This document shows, piece after piece, positions 39,356-48,780 of a stretch of DNA of 64,000 bases. A program made the position numbers and the translations under genes. The stretch is from Methylobacterium iners (GTDB lineage Bacteria; Pseudomonadota; Alphaproteobacteria; Rhizobiales; Beijerinckiaceae). Location of the stretch: NCBI RefSeq assembly GCF_022179305.1, contig NZ_BPQP01000033.1:62001-126000 (forward strand). The letters are read 5' to 3'. Each line of letters begins with the position of its first letter. Position 1 is the stretch's first letter. The notes under the pieces are model-generated. The model had not been told where the DNA came from. It did no database searches and saw nothing but the letters and a program-made list of their open reading frames with translations.

Positions 39356-39970
39356 TCAGGCCCCTGGCGCGTCCTTGCGCTCGTAGCGCATCAGCAGCGG
39401 CGTCTGCGACAGGGCGAAGATCACGGTGATCGGCATGATGCCGAACACCTTGAAATTGACCCAGAAATCCTCCGTCTGCGTGCGCCAGACCACCTCGTTC
39501 ACCACGGCGAGGAACAGGAAGAACAGCGCCCAGCGCAGGGTGAGCTTGCGCCAGCCCTCGTCGGTGAGCGCGAACATGCTGTCGAGGACGACGGACAGGA
39601 GCGGCTTGCCGAAGGCGAGACCGCCGAGCAGCACGAGGCCGAACAGCGTGTTCACGATCGTCGGCTTCATCATGATGAAGGTCTTGTCCTGCAGCGCGAG
39701 CGTCAGGCCGCCGAAGACGACGACCACCACCCCGGAGACGAGCGGCATGACGGGAAGCCGGCGCACCAACCCGTAATGGATGGCGAGCGCGATCACCGTC
39801 GCGACCACGAACACGCCCGTCGCCACGAAGAGCTTCTGCTCGGCCGCCACGCCGAAGCGCTCGGAATAGGCGTTGGCGAGGAAGAACAGCACCAGCGGCC
39901 CGAGCTCAAGGACGAGCTTGGGCAGGGGTGCGAGGTGGCGGTGCGGGGGAACGGTTTCGATCTGCATCAT
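39356..39970 (-). CDS. yciB: Inner-membrane septation protein A homologue (YciB/IspZ)
   Basis: The 204-residue protein has about five membrane segments and the YciB pattern: [36 protein letters not shown], and [25 protein letters not shown] with [10 protein letters not shown]. The family affects cell-envelope integrity and septation. ATG 39970 (MMQIETV) is used. The gene lies downstream of ftsY on the same strand, with 189 bases between, and meets ccmG tail to tail. Confidence 0.93.
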   Translation of the reverse strand: MMQIETVPPHRHLAPLPKLVLELGPLVLFFLANAYSERFGVAAEQKLFVATGVFVVATVIALAIHYGLVRRLPVMPLVSGVVVVVFGGLTLALQDKTFIMMKPTIVNTLFGLVLLGGLAFGKPLLSVVLDSMFALTDEGWRKLTLRWALFFLFLAVVNEVVWRTQTEDFWVNFKVFGIMPITVIFALSQTPLLMRYERKDAPGA

Positions 39971-40159
39971 GGGAACTCGCTTCGCCTCGCGCGATGCGGC
40001 CGACCGGAGCGGTCGGATGGCAGCGACGTCATGGCCCGAAGGCCCGTCTCGGAACAAGGTCGGCCCTCCTGGCCTTCCGCCGCGTCGCGATCATATCAGC
40101 CAACTTCGGGCCCAAGGAAGCCGGTGCGATCCGGGCGACGAGGTCGCAGGCCCAGCCAT

Positions 40160-41530
40160 TTAATCGGCATCGAGCCCCGCGATGGCACGGGCGAAGTCGC
40201 GGGCCGTGAAGGGCTCCAGATCCTCGATCCCCTCGCCCACGCCGATGAAGTGGACCGGCAGGCCGAACTTGGCGGCCAGCGCCACCAGGATGCCGCCCCG
40301 CGCGGTGCCGTCGAGCTTCGTCATGACGAGGCCGGTGACGTCGGCCGCCTTCGAGAAGAGCTCGACCTGGCTGATCGCGTTCTGGCCCACGGTGGCGTCG
40401 AGGACGAGCAGGACGGCGTGGGGCGCCTCGGGGTCGACCTTGCGCATGACGCGGATGATCTTTTCGAGCTCGGCCATGAGGCCGGTCTTGTTCTGAAGCC
40501 GCCCGGCGGTGTCGATCAGGAGCACGTCGCTGCCCTTCGCCTTGGCGGCCTCAAGCGCGTCGAAGGCGAGCCCCGCTGCGTCCGACCCTTGCGGGCGGGC
40601 GATCACAGGCGTGTCGGTGCGCTCGCCCCAGACCTTGAGCTGCTCGATCGCCGCCGCTCGGAAGGTGTCGCCGGCCGCCAGCATGACGCTGCGCCCTTCC
40701 GCCTTGAGCTTCAGGGCGAGCTTGCCGATCGTCGTGGTCTTGCCGGCGCCGTTGACCCCGACGGTGAGGATCACGAAGGGCCTTTTCGCCGCGTCGATCG
40801 TCAGCGGCACGGCGACGGGTGCGAGCGCCCGCTCCACTTCCGCCGCCAGGATGGCCCGGACCTCGTCGGGCGAGATGCCCTTCTCGTAGCGGCCGTGGCC
40901 CACCGCCTCGGAGATCCGCGTCGCCGTCTCGATCCCGAAATCGGCCTGGATCAGCGCGTCCTCCAGGTCCTCCAGCGTCGTCGCATCGAGCTTGCGCTTG
41001 GTGAACAACCCCGTGACCCGCTCGGTCAGGGCGGAGGAGGTTCGCTTCATCCCGCCGGTGAGGCGGCTCCACCAGCCGCGCTGCCCCGGCGCCTTGGCGG
41101 CGTCGCTGGCGAGCGCGGCCGCCGCATCGATGGGCTGGATGTCGGGGTCGGGCCGGGCGGGCGGGGTCTCGACGGGCGCGAGTTCGGGGGCGAAGGCCTG
41201 GGTCGTCGTGTGGGCGGGCTCGGCGCCGCGCTCCGGGGGATCGCCGGCCGTGCCGGCCGGCGGCAGCTCGGTCTGACCCTCGATGGGCTGAAGATCCGCG
41301 CCCTCGAGCTCGTCGGGAACCTGGTTCCGGTCCGGTGCCTCGGCCGCGCCTTCGGTCGACGGCGCCGGCACGTGAGCGACGTCGTCGGCGGCGGTCGCGA
41401 AGTCCGGCTTTCCCTCGGAGGGCGAGGCCGGCGCGACGGGCGGCACCGCCTCGGGCTCGGATTTCGGGGCGGCCTCGCCCTTTCGTCCGAACAGGCGGCC
41501 GAACCAGCCCGGCTTGTCGTCGTCGCTCAT
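40160..41530 (-). CDS. ftsY: Signal recognition particle receptor FtsY
   Basis: The 456-residue protein delivers ribosome-SRP complexes to the translocon at the inner membrane. Residues 20-145 form an acidic, Pro/Ala-rich A domain; the NG domain follows, with G1 GVNGAGKTTTIGKLA near 265, DTFRAAAIEQL, DTAGR, TKLDGTARGG and the C-terminal GVGEGIEDLEPF. The start ATG 41530 follows GGGAGCGAG. It is divergent from the pseudouridine synthase gene. Confidence 0.97.
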   Translation of the reverse strand: MSDDDKPGWFGRLFGRKGEAAPKSEPEAVPPVAPASPSEGKPDFATAADDVAHVPAPSTEGAAEAPDRNQVPDELEGADLQPIEGQTELPPAGTAGDPPERGAEPAHTTTQAFAPELAPVETPPARPDPDIQPIDAAAALASDAAKAPGQRGWWSRLTGGMKRTSSALTERVTGLFTKRKLDATTLEDLEDALIQADFGIETATRISEAVGHGRYEKGISPDEVRAILAAEVERALAPVAVPLTIDAAKRPFVILTVGVNGAGKTTTIGKLALKLKAEGRSVMLAAGDTFRAAAIEQLKVWGERTDTPVIARPQGSDAAGLAFDALEAAKAKGSDVLLIDTAGRLQNKTGLMAELEKIIRVMRKVDPEAPHAVLLVLDATVGQNAISQVELFSKAADVTGLVMTKLDGTARGGILVALAAKFGLPVHFIGVGEGIEDLEPFTARDFARAIAGLDAD

Positions 41531-41584
41531 GCGGCACTCGCTCCCGGACGCTGCGCTCAATCTCTTCGCGGCCGCACGATGTGT

Positions 41585-41609
41585 CCGGAAAACCGGTTTC
41601 CCGTTTTCC
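41585..41609. repeat. Hairpin CGGAAAA/TTTTCCG in the ftsY-pseudouridine synthase intergenic region
   Basis: Seven-base perfect arms (41585-41591 and 41603-41609) surround a loop with AACCGGTTT symmetry, followed by GCATCATGCTCTA. I recognise this sequence type as recurring in intergenic regions of Rhizobiales, where its role is not settled. It lies about 26 bases upstream of the pseudouridine synthase start. Confidence 0.5.
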
Positions 41610-41634
41610 GCATCATGCTCTAACCCCGGCGACC

Positions 41635-42342
41635 ATGCCGTCGGACGTCACTCCCACAGACATAGGCGCGCGCCTGCTCTACCGCGATGCCCTCGTGCTC
41701 GTCATCGACAAGCCGGCGGGGCTTCCCGTGCATCCGGGCCCGAAGGGCGGCGAGACCCTGACCGACCATCTCGATGCCCTGCGCTTCGGGCTGCCTCGTC
41801 GCCCCGAGGCGGCCCACCGCCTCGATCGCGACACCTCGGGCTGCCTCGCGCTCGGCCGCCACGCCAAGGCGCTCGCCCGCCTGAACCGCCTCTTCGCCAC
41901 CGGGGCGGCGAGGAAGGCCTACTGGGCCCTCGTCGAGGGCGGCCCGGAGGCGGAGACCGGCAGCATCGACCTTCCCCTCGCGCGCCGTTCGGACGACCCA
42001 CGAAGCTGGTGGATGAAGGCCGACCCCGCCGGCGACCCGGCGCTGACGCATTGGAGGGTGCTCGGCCGCACGCCCAACCGGGGGCGGACCTGGCTCGGCC
42101 TGGAGCCCGTCACCGGACGCACCCACCAGCTTCGCGTTCATTGCGCGGCCATGGGCTGGCCGATCCTCGGCGACCCGATCTACGGCAGCGCCCGGCGCGG
42201 ATCGGAGCCGAGCCTGCACCTGCACGCCCGCAGCCTGAGTCTGCCGCTCTACCCGAAGAAGCCGGCGATCACTGCCGAGGCGCCGGTGCCAGCCCATCTC
42301 CACCAAGCTCTCGAAGCCTGCGGCTGGACGCTTGAAAGGTGA
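41635..42342 (+). CDS. RluA-family RNA pseudouridine synthase
   Basis: The 235-residue enzyme isomerises uridine to pseudouridine in rRNA or tRNA. It has the catalytic Asp segment AHRLDRDTSGCLALGR, the start VLVIDKPAGLPVHPG, and the later PVTGRTHQLRVHCAAMGWPILGD, all of RluA type. No S4 domain is present, so it resembles the RluA/TruC class; exact target site is not predictable. Start ATG 41635 matches the family N-terminus. Downstream lies a large palindromic element. Confidence 0.92.
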   Translation: MPSDVTPTDIGARLLYRDALVLVIDKPAGLPVHPGPKGGETLTDHLDALRFGLPRRPEAAHRLDRDTSGCLALGRHAKALARLNRLFATGAARKAYWALVEGGPEAETGSIDLPLARRSDDPRSWWMKADPAGDPALTHWRVLGRTPNRGRTWLGLEPVTGRTHQLRVHCAAMGWPILGDPIYGSARRGSEPSLHLHARSLSLPLYPKKPAITAEAPVPAHLHQALEACGWTLER

Positions 42343-42384
42343 CGCTTCCTGCGGTTCCGACCGGTTTCAACGGTCGTGCGCATC

Positions 42385-42567
42385 CCCTCGCCCTGCTCGC
42401 GGGGAGAGGGCTTTGCCGACCTTGTCGTCGGCAAAGCGAGGCGGCAGCCGAGGGTGAGGGGGCGTTTCTGAAAGTGCCACACGCGGAGGGACCCCCTCAC
42501 CCTCGCTCCGCTCGTCGCATGGACGACGAGGTCCATGCGACCCTCTCTCCGCCGGGCGGGGAGAGGG
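42385..42567. repeat. Compound palindromic element between the pseudouridine synthase and fdsD genes
   Basis: Several perfect inverted repeats are nested or side by side: CTTTGCCGAC (42411-42420) with GTCGGCAAAG (42427-42436); AGGGTGAGGGGG (42451-42462) with CCCCCTCACCCT (42492-42503); and TCGCATGGAC (42515-42524) with GTCCATGCGA (42531-42540). Both ends are GGGGAGAGGG-type hairpins. The region 42343-42605 has no gene. It looks like a dispersed palindromic repeat and may end both convergent transcripts. Confidence 0.75.
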
Positions 42568-42605
42568 CGACGCGCACCGAACGGGGGCGACAAACGGAAG
42601 CGTTA

Positions 42606-42896
42606 TCAGCCGGCGTCGCTCGCACCCGCCCCGAGCAAGTGCGGATCGCGGGCGGCCGCGCGGATCGGGCTCTCGGCCTGCGGCTGTCCGCGGAACGCCT
42701 GCATGACCAGCGGATCGAGCCCGCTGCCCGCCGTCGGACCGTAGGCGACCAGCGCGTGGCGCATCTTCGGCGTCCAGAACGCCACGATGTGCTTGTGGAT
42801 GCCGGCCACCGCCTCGTCCTCCGGGTAGGAGCGGAAGAACGTCGCGATCTGGTTCGCCATGCGGACGAGCTTGTCGTTGCTGGATGTGGCGCTCAT
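42606..42896 (-). CDS. fdsD: Formate dehydrogenase delta subunit FdsD
   Basis: The 96-residue protein starts with the FdsD pattern KLVRMANQIATFFRSYPEDEAVAGIHKHIVAFW and MRHALVAY. FdsD is a small subunit needed for stability or cofactor insertion in the NAD-linked Mo/W formate dehydrogenase. Its ATG overlaps the fdhD stop (ATGA), making it the last gene of the fds operon. The C-terminal 30 residues are variable. A large palindromic element follows. Confidence 0.93.
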   Translation of the reverse strand: MSATSSNDKLVRMANQIATFFRSYPEDEAVAGIHKHIVAFWTPKMRHALVAYGPTAGSGLDPLVMQAFRGQPQAESPIRAAARDPHLLGAGASDAG

Positions 42897-43786
42897 CGGT
42901 CGGTGCTCTGAGGGCTGGCGTGAGACTGCGCTTCCGCGGTCAGGATCAGGCGCTCGCCGCCCGTGAAGACCGTCAGGGTGTCGGACCGGGCGATCGCGCA
43001 CAGCGTCATGGCGTGCAAGGCCGCCCGGTCGATGGCCAGCGAGGTCGGCGCCGAGATCGCGACGAGCACCGCCGCCCCGAACGAGGCGGCCTTCTCCACC
43101 ATCTCGAACGAGCACCGGCTCGTGATGACGAGGAAGCCCTGACTCGGATCGATCCTGGCGCGCAGGAGCGCGCCGATCAGCTTGTCGAGGGCGTTGTGGC
43201 GGCCGACATCCTCGCGCACGGCGACGAGCGACCCGTCGAGATCGGCCCAGGCCGCGGCATGGACCGCGCGGGTCTCCTGGTTCAGCACCTGGGCGTCACT
43301 GAGCGCCGTCAGCGCCGTCCGGATCGCGGCGAGCGAGACCTGCTGCCCGACATCGGTGCGGGGCTCGGCCTTGGGCAGGGCCGCGAGATCGTCGATGCCG
43401 CAGACGCCGCAGCCGGTGCGACCGCTGATGGCGCGCTTGCGGGCGAGGTGCTCGCGCAGGCGCCCGGGAACGAGGTCGACGAGGAGCCGCAGGCCGCCGT
43501 CACCTTCCTCGACGGCCGCACCGCGGATCTCGTCGGCCGAGGCGACGATTCCCTCGGTCAGGCTGAAGCCGTAGGCGAAATCGACGAGGTCGGCGGGCGT
43601 CGTCATCATCACGGCGTAGGGCACGCTGCCGTAGACGAGGTTGACCGGCATCTCGACGGCGAGGGGACGCTCCCCCTCCCGAGGGTTCGGATCGTCATAG
43701 GCAATGACGGAGGTCGGAACGCGCCGGGCCGTCTCGGCCGGCGCGCTCTCGGGTCGTTCGGGTCCGGGCAGGCTACTCGGCTGCAT
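42893..43786 (-). CDS. fdhD: Formate dehydrogenase accessory sulphurtransferase FdhD (FdsC)
   Basis: This 297-residue protein transfers sulphur from IscS to the molybdenum/tungsten cofactor, a step required for formate dehydrogenase activity. It has the cofactor-sulphuration Cys pair in SGRTGCGVCGIDDL and the conserved REDVGRHNALDKLIG and TSRCSFEMVEKAA segments. Its start lies 14 bases inside the end of fdsA, indicating translational coupling. In Rhodobacter and Cupriavidus the same gene is called fdsC. Confidence 0.96.
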   Translation of the reverse strand: MQPSSLPGPERPESAPAETARRVPTSVIAYDDPNPREGERPLAVEMPVNLVYGSVPYAVMMTTPADLVDFAYGFSLTEGIVASADEIRGAAVEEGDGGLRLLVDLVPGRLREHLARKRAISGRTGCGVCGIDDLAALPKAEPRTDVGQQVSLAAIRTALTALSDAQVLNQETRAVHAAAWADLDGSLVAVREDVGRHNALDKLIGALLRARIDPSQGFLVITSRCSFEMVEKAASFGAAVLVAISAPTSLAIDRAALHAMTLCAIARSDTLTVFTGGERLILTAEAQSHASPQSTDR

Positions 43787-46634
43787 TCAACTGCGTCGCG
43801 ATGCGGGTCAGCGAGAAATCCTCCTCGTAGAACTTCGCCTGCCAATCGGAAGGCCGGTTGGTTCGCCGCACCTGCACCGCCGTCACCTTGTACTCGGGGC
43901 AGTTCGTGGCCCAGTCGGAGTAGTCGGTGGTGATGACGTTGGCGCCGGTCTTGGCGTGGTGGAAGGTCGTGTAGACCACGCCGGGCTGCATCCGCTCCGA
44001 GACGCGGGCCTTCAGGGCGATGTCGCCCGAGCGGCTCTCCAGCGCCACGAGATCGCCGTCGACGATGCCGCGCACCTCCGCGTCGAACGGGTGGATCTCC
44101 AGAACGTCCTCCTCGTGCCAGCGCGAGTTCTCGGTGCGCCGCGTCTGCGCGCCGACATTGTACTGCGAGAGGATGCGCCCCGTGGTCAGGATTAGCGGGA
44201 AGCGCGGCCCCGGCCGCTCCTCGGTGGCGACGTACTCCGTGATCATGAACTTGCCCAGCCCCCGCACGAAACGGTCGACGTGCATCATCGGCGTGCCCCG
44301 CGGGGCCGCGTCGTTGCAGGGCCACTGGATCGAGCCGAGTTCCTCGAGCTTGGCAAAGCTCACGCCCTTGAAGCTCGGGGTGAGCGCCGCGATCTCGTCC
44401 ATGATCTCGGAGGGGTGCGCGTAGTTCATCGGGTAGCCCAGCGCGTTCGAGAGCAGCATCGTGCCCTCCCAGTCGCCGTAGCCGCCCATCGGGGGCATCA
44501 CCTTGCGCACGCGGCTGATGCGGCGCTCGGCGTTGGTGAAGGTGCCGTCCTTCTCCAGGAACGAGGCTCCGGGCAGGAAGACGTGGGCGTATTTCGCCGT
44601 CTCGTTCAGGAAGAGGTCCTGGACGACGATGCATTCCATCGCCATGAGGCCGGCGGTGACGTGGTGCGTGTCGGGGTCCGACTGCGCGATGTCCTCGCCC
44701 TGGATGTACAGGCCCTTGAAGGCGCCATCGACGGCCTCGTCGAGCATGTTCGTGATGCGCAGGCCCGGGTCGCCGTTGAGCGGCACGCCCCAGAGCGACT
44801 CGAAGGTCTCGCGGGTGGCGTCGTCCGAGACGTGCCGGTAGCCCGGCAGCTCGTGCGGGAACGAGCCCATGTCGCAGGAGCCCTGGACGTTGTTCTGGCC
44901 GCGCAGCGGATTCACGCCGGCGCCGAGCATGCCGATGTTGCCGGTGGCCATGGCGAGGTTGGCCATGCCCATGACCATGGTCGAGCCCTGGCTGTGCTCG
45001 GTGACGCCGAGGCCGTAATAGATGGCCGCGGCGCCGCCCTTGGCGTAGAGGCGCGCGGCCTCGCGGATCTGCGTCGGGTCCACGCCGATCTGCGCGGCCT
45101 GCGCTTCGGGAGAGTGCCGCTCTTCCGCGACGAAGCGGGCCCAGGACTCGAAGTCGCCGAGGTCGCATCGCTCGCGGACATAGGCCTCGTCGACGAGGCC
45201 TTCCGTCACGATGACGTGGGCCATCGCGTTGATGAAGGCGACGTTCGAGCCGGGCTTCAGCGGCAGGTGATGATCGGCCTTGATGTGAGGCGACTTCACG
45301 AGGTCGATCTTGCGCGGGTCCGCAACGATGAGCTTGGCGCCCTCGCGCAGACGCCGCTTCATCCGCGAGCCGAAGACCGGGTGGCCGTCGGTCGGGTTGG
45401 CGCCGATGACGAGGATCACGTCGGAATGCGCCACGGAGGCGAAGTCCTGCGTGCCGGCCGAGGTGCCGAGCGTCGACATCAGGCCGTAGCCCGTCGGCGA
45501 GTGGCAGACGCGGGCGCAGGTATCGACGTTGTTGTTGCCGAAGGCGGTGCGGACCAGCTTCTGGACGAGGTAGGCCTCCTCGTTGGTGCAGCGCGAGGAG
45601 GTGATGCCGCCGACCGAATCCCTGCCGTACCTGGCCTGGATGCGCTTGAACTCGGAGGCCGCGCGACTGATCGCCTCCTCCCAGGTCACCTCGCGCCACG
45701 GGTCCGTGATCTTCTCGCGGATCATCGGCTTGGTGATGCGGTCCTTGTGGGTGGCGTAGCCGTAGGCGAAGCGGCCCTTGACGCAGGAATGGCCCTCATT
45801 CGCCTTGCCGCCCTTGTAGGGCACCATGCGCACGATGCGGATGCCCTGCATCTCGGCCTTGAACGAGCAGCCGACACCACAATAGGCGCAGGTGGTGATC
45901 TCGGAATGATCGGGCTGGCCGTGCTCGATGATCGACTTCTCCTGGAGCGTCGCCGTCGGGCAGGCCTGGACGCAGGCGCCGCAGGAGACGCATTCCGAGT
46001 TGAAGAAGTCGGTCGGGCCCGCGGCCACGCGGCTGTCGAAGCCGCGGCCGGCGATCGTCAGCGCGAAGGTGCCCTGCACCTCCTCGCAGGCGCGGACGCA
46101 GCGGTTGCAGACGATGCACTTCGACGGATCGTAGGTGAAGTACGGGTTCGAGGTGTCCTTCGAGAGGTAGAGGTCGGAATCCGGCTTGACGTGGTTGGCG
46201 CCGTCATAGCCGTAGCGCACGTCGCGCAGGCCCACGCTGCCTGCCATGTCCTGCAGCTCGCAATCGCCGTTCGCCGCGCAGGTCAGGCAGTCGAGCGGGT
46301 GGTCGGAGATGTAGAGCTCCATCACGCCCTTGCGGAGCTTGGCGAGCTTGTCCGACTGGGTCGAGACCACCATGCCGTTCTCGGCCGGCGTGGTGCAGGA
46401 GGCAGGCGTGCCGCGCCGTCCCTCGATCTCGACGAGGCAGAGCCGGCAGGAGCCGAAGGGCTCCAGGGAATCCGTGGCGCAGAGCTTGGGGATCTGCGTG
46501 CCCATCTGCATGGCCGCCGCCATGACGGAGGTGCCGGCCGGGACCGTGACGCTGACGCCGTCGATGGTGAGCGTCACGTTCTGCTCGGACACCCGGATCG
46601 GGGTGCCGTAGTCGATCTCTTTGATCAGGGCCAT
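43773..46634 (-). CDS. fdsA: NAD-dependent formate dehydrogenase, catalytic alpha subunit FdsA
   Basis: The 953-residue subunit oxidises formate to CO2 at a bis-MGD Mo or W centre. The N-terminus carries a [2Fe-2S] site (SCRLCLVEIEGRRG), a His-Cys3 site (HPLDCLTCAANGDC), and two ferredoxin-type clusters (CIVCNRCVRACE, CVSCGACVQACP); a further cluster is in CAYCGVGCSF. The metal ligand is Cys in CARVCHSPTGYG, with the adjacent catalytic His; no selenocysteine is needed. Later segments LFLNETAKYAHVFLPGASFLE and RILSQYNVGAQTRR fit FdsA. It passes electrons via FdsB/FdsG to NAD+. Mo versus W preference is not decidable from sequence. Confidence 0.98.
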   Translation of the reverse strand: MALIKEIDYGTPIRVSEQNVTLTIDGVSVTVPAGTSVMAAAMQMGTQIPKLCATDSLEPFGSCRLCLVEIEGRRGTPASCTTPAENGMVVSTQSDKLAKLRKGVMELYISDHPLDCLTCAANGDCELQDMAGSVGLRDVRYGYDGANHVKPDSDLYLSKDTSNPYFTYDPSKCIVCNRCVRACEEVQGTFALTIAGRGFDSRVAAGPTDFFNSECVSCGACVQACPTATLQEKSIIEHGQPDHSEITTCAYCGVGCSFKAEMQGIRIVRMVPYKGGKANEGHSCVKGRFAYGYATHKDRITKPMIREKITDPWREVTWEEAISRAASEFKRIQARYGRDSVGGITSSRCTNEEAYLVQKLVRTAFGNNNVDTCARVCHSPTGYGLMSTLGTSAGTQDFASVAHSDVILVIGANPTDGHPVFGSRMKRRLREGAKLIVADPRKIDLVKSPHIKADHHLPLKPGSNVAFINAMAHVIVTEGLVDEAYVRERCDLGDFESWARFVAEERHSPEAQAAQIGVDPTQIREAARLYAKGGAAAIYYGLGVTEHSQGSTMVMGMANLAMATGNIGMLGAGVNPLRGQNNVQGSCDMGSFPHELPGYRHVSDDATRETFESLWGVPLNGDPGLRITNMLDEAVDGAFKGLYIQGEDIAQSDPDTHHVTAGLMAMECIVVQDLFLNETAKYAHVFLPGASFLEKDGTFTNAERRISRVRKVMPPMGGYGDWEGTMLLSNALGYPMNYAHPSEIMDEIAALTPSFKGVSFAKLEELGSIQWPCNDAAPRGTPMMHVDRFVRGLGKFMITEYVATEERPGPRFPLILTTGRILSQYNVGAQTRRTENSRWHEEDVLEIHPFDAEVRGIVDGDLVALESRSGDIALKARVSERMQPGVVYTTFHHAKTGANVITTDYSDWATNCPEYKVTAVQVRRTNRPSDWQAKFYEEDFSLTRIATQLNAAE

Positions 46635-46647
46635 GGCGCCGCGCCTC

Positions 46648-48207
46648 TCACTCAGCCGCCACGGACATCGGTCCGCGCCGCTGGAAATCTTCCGGGAAAT
46701 GGGTGATCGCGCTCATCACCGGCATCGGCGTCAGCCCGCCCATGGCGCAGAGCGAGCCGTCAGTCATGACCTCGCAGAGGTCGGCGACGACGGCGAGGTT
46801 CTCGGCCGGGCGGATGCCGGCGATGACCTTGTCCATGGTCTCGACGCCGCGGGTCGCACCGATGCGGCAGGGCGTGCACTTGCCGCAGGATTCGACCGCG
46901 CAGAACTCAAAGGCGAACCGGGCCTGCTTCGCCATGTCCACGGTGTCGTCGAACACCACGATGCCGCCGTGCCCCACGAGGCCCTTCTTGGCCGCCATGG
47001 CCTCGTAATCGAGGGGCGTGTCGAGGAGGTGATCGGGGAAATAGGCGCCGAGCGGCCCGCCGACCTGCACCGCGCGCACCGGCCGGCCGGAGGCCGTGCC
47101 GCCGCCGAAATCCTCGATGATCTCGCGAAGCGTGATACCGAAGGCGTACTCGATGAGGCCGCCCCGCTTGATGTTGCCGGCGAGCTGGATCGCCAGCGTG
47201 CCGAGCGAGCGGCCCATGCCGTAATCCGCATAGGCCTTGGCACCGTGCTCTAGGATGTAGGGCACGGCGGTGAAGGTCATGACGTTGTTGACCAGCGTCG
47301 GCTGGCCCAGGAAGCCCTTGAGCGCTGGGATCGGAGGCTTCGCGCGGACGATGCCGCGCTTGCCCTCCAGGCTCTCCAGGAGCGAGGTCTCCTCGCCGCA
47401 GATATAGGCGCCGGCCCCCAGCCGGACTTCCAGATGGAACGCTTTGCTGGACCCTAAGACATTAGCGCCGAGCACCCCGGCCTTTACGCCGTTGGCGATG
47501 GCCTCCTTCAGGGTCTCGAAGGCTTGGGGATATTCCGAGCGCAGGTAGATGTAGCCCCGCGTCGCGCCGGTCGCGATGCCGGCGATGGTCATGCCCTCGA
47601 TGAGGTTGAAGGGGTCGCCCTCCATCATCATCCGGTCGGCGAAGGTGCCGGAATCGCCCTCGTCGGCGTTGCAGACCACGTATTTCTGCTCACTCTTGGC
47701 GAGCATCACCGTGTTCCACTTGATGCCCGCCGGGAAGCCGGCGCCGCCGCGGCCGCGCAGGCCGGACTCGCGCACCGCCGCGACGATGCCTTCGGCGTCG
47801 AGCTTGAGCGCCGCTTCGAGGCCGCGATAGCCGCCATGCTCGCGATAATCGACCACGGAGACCGGATCGACGACGCCGCAGCGCTGGAAGGTTAGTCGAT
47901 GCTGGCGGGCGAGGTAGGGGATGTCTTCCGGCTTGCCGAGGCGGAGCGCATGGGCGCCGCCCTCCGCCAGGCCGGCATTGAGCAGCGCCTCGACGTCGCC
48001 CGGGGTCACGGGCCCGTAGGCGATGCGTCCCTCCGGCGTCGCGACCTCGACCATCGGCTCCAGCCAGAGCAGGCCGCGCGACCCCGTGCGGATGATCTCC
48101 ACGTCGAGGCCGCGGCGCTCGGCGCCGGCGAAGATGGCCCTGGCGACCCGGTTGGCGCCGAGCCCGAGAGCGACTGCGTCGCGGGGAACGTAGATGGTGA
48201 CGCTCAC
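46648..48207 (-). CDS. fdsB: NAD-dependent formate dehydrogenase, beta subunit FdsB (diaphorase)
   Basis: The 519-residue subunit resembles complex I NuoF with an extra N-terminal thioredoxin-like part (about 1-120). It has the FMN/NAD segment GLRGRGGAGFPAGIKW, CNADEGDSGTFADR, and the [4Fe-4S] site ESCGKCTPCRIG. It transfers electrons from FdsA clusters to NAD+ through FMN. GTG 48207 overlaps the fdsG stop (GTGA); fdsA begins 13 bases after its stop. Confidence 0.97.
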   Translation of the reverse strand: MSVTIYVPRDAVALGLGANRVARAIFAGAERRGLDVEIIRTGSRGLLWLEPMVEVATPEGRIAYGPVTPGDVEALLNAGLAEGGAHALRLGKPEDIPYLARQHRLTFQRCGVVDPVSVVDYREHGGYRGLEAALKLDAEGIVAAVRESGLRGRGGAGFPAGIKWNTVMLAKSEQKYVVCNADEGDSGTFADRMMMEGDPFNLIEGMTIAGIATGATRGYIYLRSEYPQAFETLKEAIANGVKAGVLGANVLGSSKAFHLEVRLGAGAYICGEETSLLESLEGKRGIVRAKPPIPALKGFLGQPTLVNNVMTFTAVPYILEHGAKAYADYGMGRSLGTLAIQLAGNIKRGGLIEYAFGITLREIIEDFGGGTASGRPVRAVQVGGPLGAYFPDHLLDTPLDYEAMAAKKGLVGHGGIVVFDDTVDMAKQARFAFEFCAVESCGKCTPCRIGATRGVETMDKVIAGIRPAENLAVVADLCEVMTDGSLCAMGGLTPMPVMSAITHFPEDFQRRGPMSVAAE

Positions 48208-48677
48208 CGAGACACCTCCGTCAGGGCCGCCTGGAGACCGTCCCTGGTGAGACGAGCCACCGGCATCTCATCGACGAGGGCACCAGGGCCGTTCGCGCAG
48301 AGGCCGAGGCAGTAGACGGGGTCGACGGTCACGCGGCCGTCGGCGGTGGTCTCGTGCCAGTCGATGCCCCATCCGGCGAGGATCTCGGCGTGAAGGGCGT
48401 CCGAACCCATGGCCTGGCAAGCCTCCGCACGGCAGAGCTTCACGTGATGCCGGCCGCCCGGGGCCCGACGGAAGTCGTGATAGAAGGTGATGCAGCCGTG
48501 GATCTCGGCGCGGGACACGTTCAGCGCGTCGGCGATCAGCGGCACGGCGCCCTCGTCCACGTAGCCGAAGTTTTCCCGCAGGGCATGCAGGATCGGAAGC
48601 GTTGCGCCCTCCAGATGCACGTGCTCGGCGATGATCGCAGTCGCCCGCGCCTCGCTCCAGGGCTCGCGTTGCACCAT
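48204..48677 (-). CDS. fdsG: NAD-dependent formate dehydrogenase, gamma subunit FdsG
   Basis: The 157-residue NuoE-like protein holds one [2Fe-2S] cluster: CRAEACQAMG and CLGLCANGPGAL give the four Cys. An N-terminal helical part precedes a thioredoxin fold. It forms the diaphorase part with FdsB. It is the first gene of the fdsGBA-fdhD-fdsD operon and starts at ATG 48677, close to inverted repeats that may be operator sites. Confidence 0.96.
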   Translation of the reverse strand: MVQREPWSEARATAIIAEHVHLEGATLPILHALRENFGYVDEGAVPLIADALNVSRAEIHGCITFYHDFRRAPGGRHHVKLCRAEACQAMGSDALHAEILAGWGIDWHETTADGRVTVDPVYCLGLCANGPGALVDEMPVARLTRDGLQAALTEVSR

Positions 48678-48693
48678 TGTTCCTAACCCGGCT

Positions 48694-48780
48694 CACCTTG
48701 TTGTCATTCCAAGGTGGTTTATCGCCAGATCTGAATCAATCGCGCGGTTCGGTCAGACGACAACGGAATTTTGTTACAAA
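48694..48780. promoter_or_regulatory. Candidate regulatory region of the fds operon
   Basis: Two dyads lie in the 124-base gap between the LysR gene and fdsG: CACCTTG-N9-CAAGGTG (48694-48716) and TTTGT-T-ACAAA (48770-48780). The gap is markedly AT-richer than its surroundings, as expected for a promoter. LysR regulators bind dyads with a T-N11-A core, so the adjacent regulator is a candidate; this is inference. The first dyad sits only 17 bases from the fdsG start. Confidence 0.45.

Noticed and set aside
44280-46706. Open frame of 808 codons opposite fdsA
   Set aside because: Antisense shadow of fdsA without motifs or ribosome-binding site.
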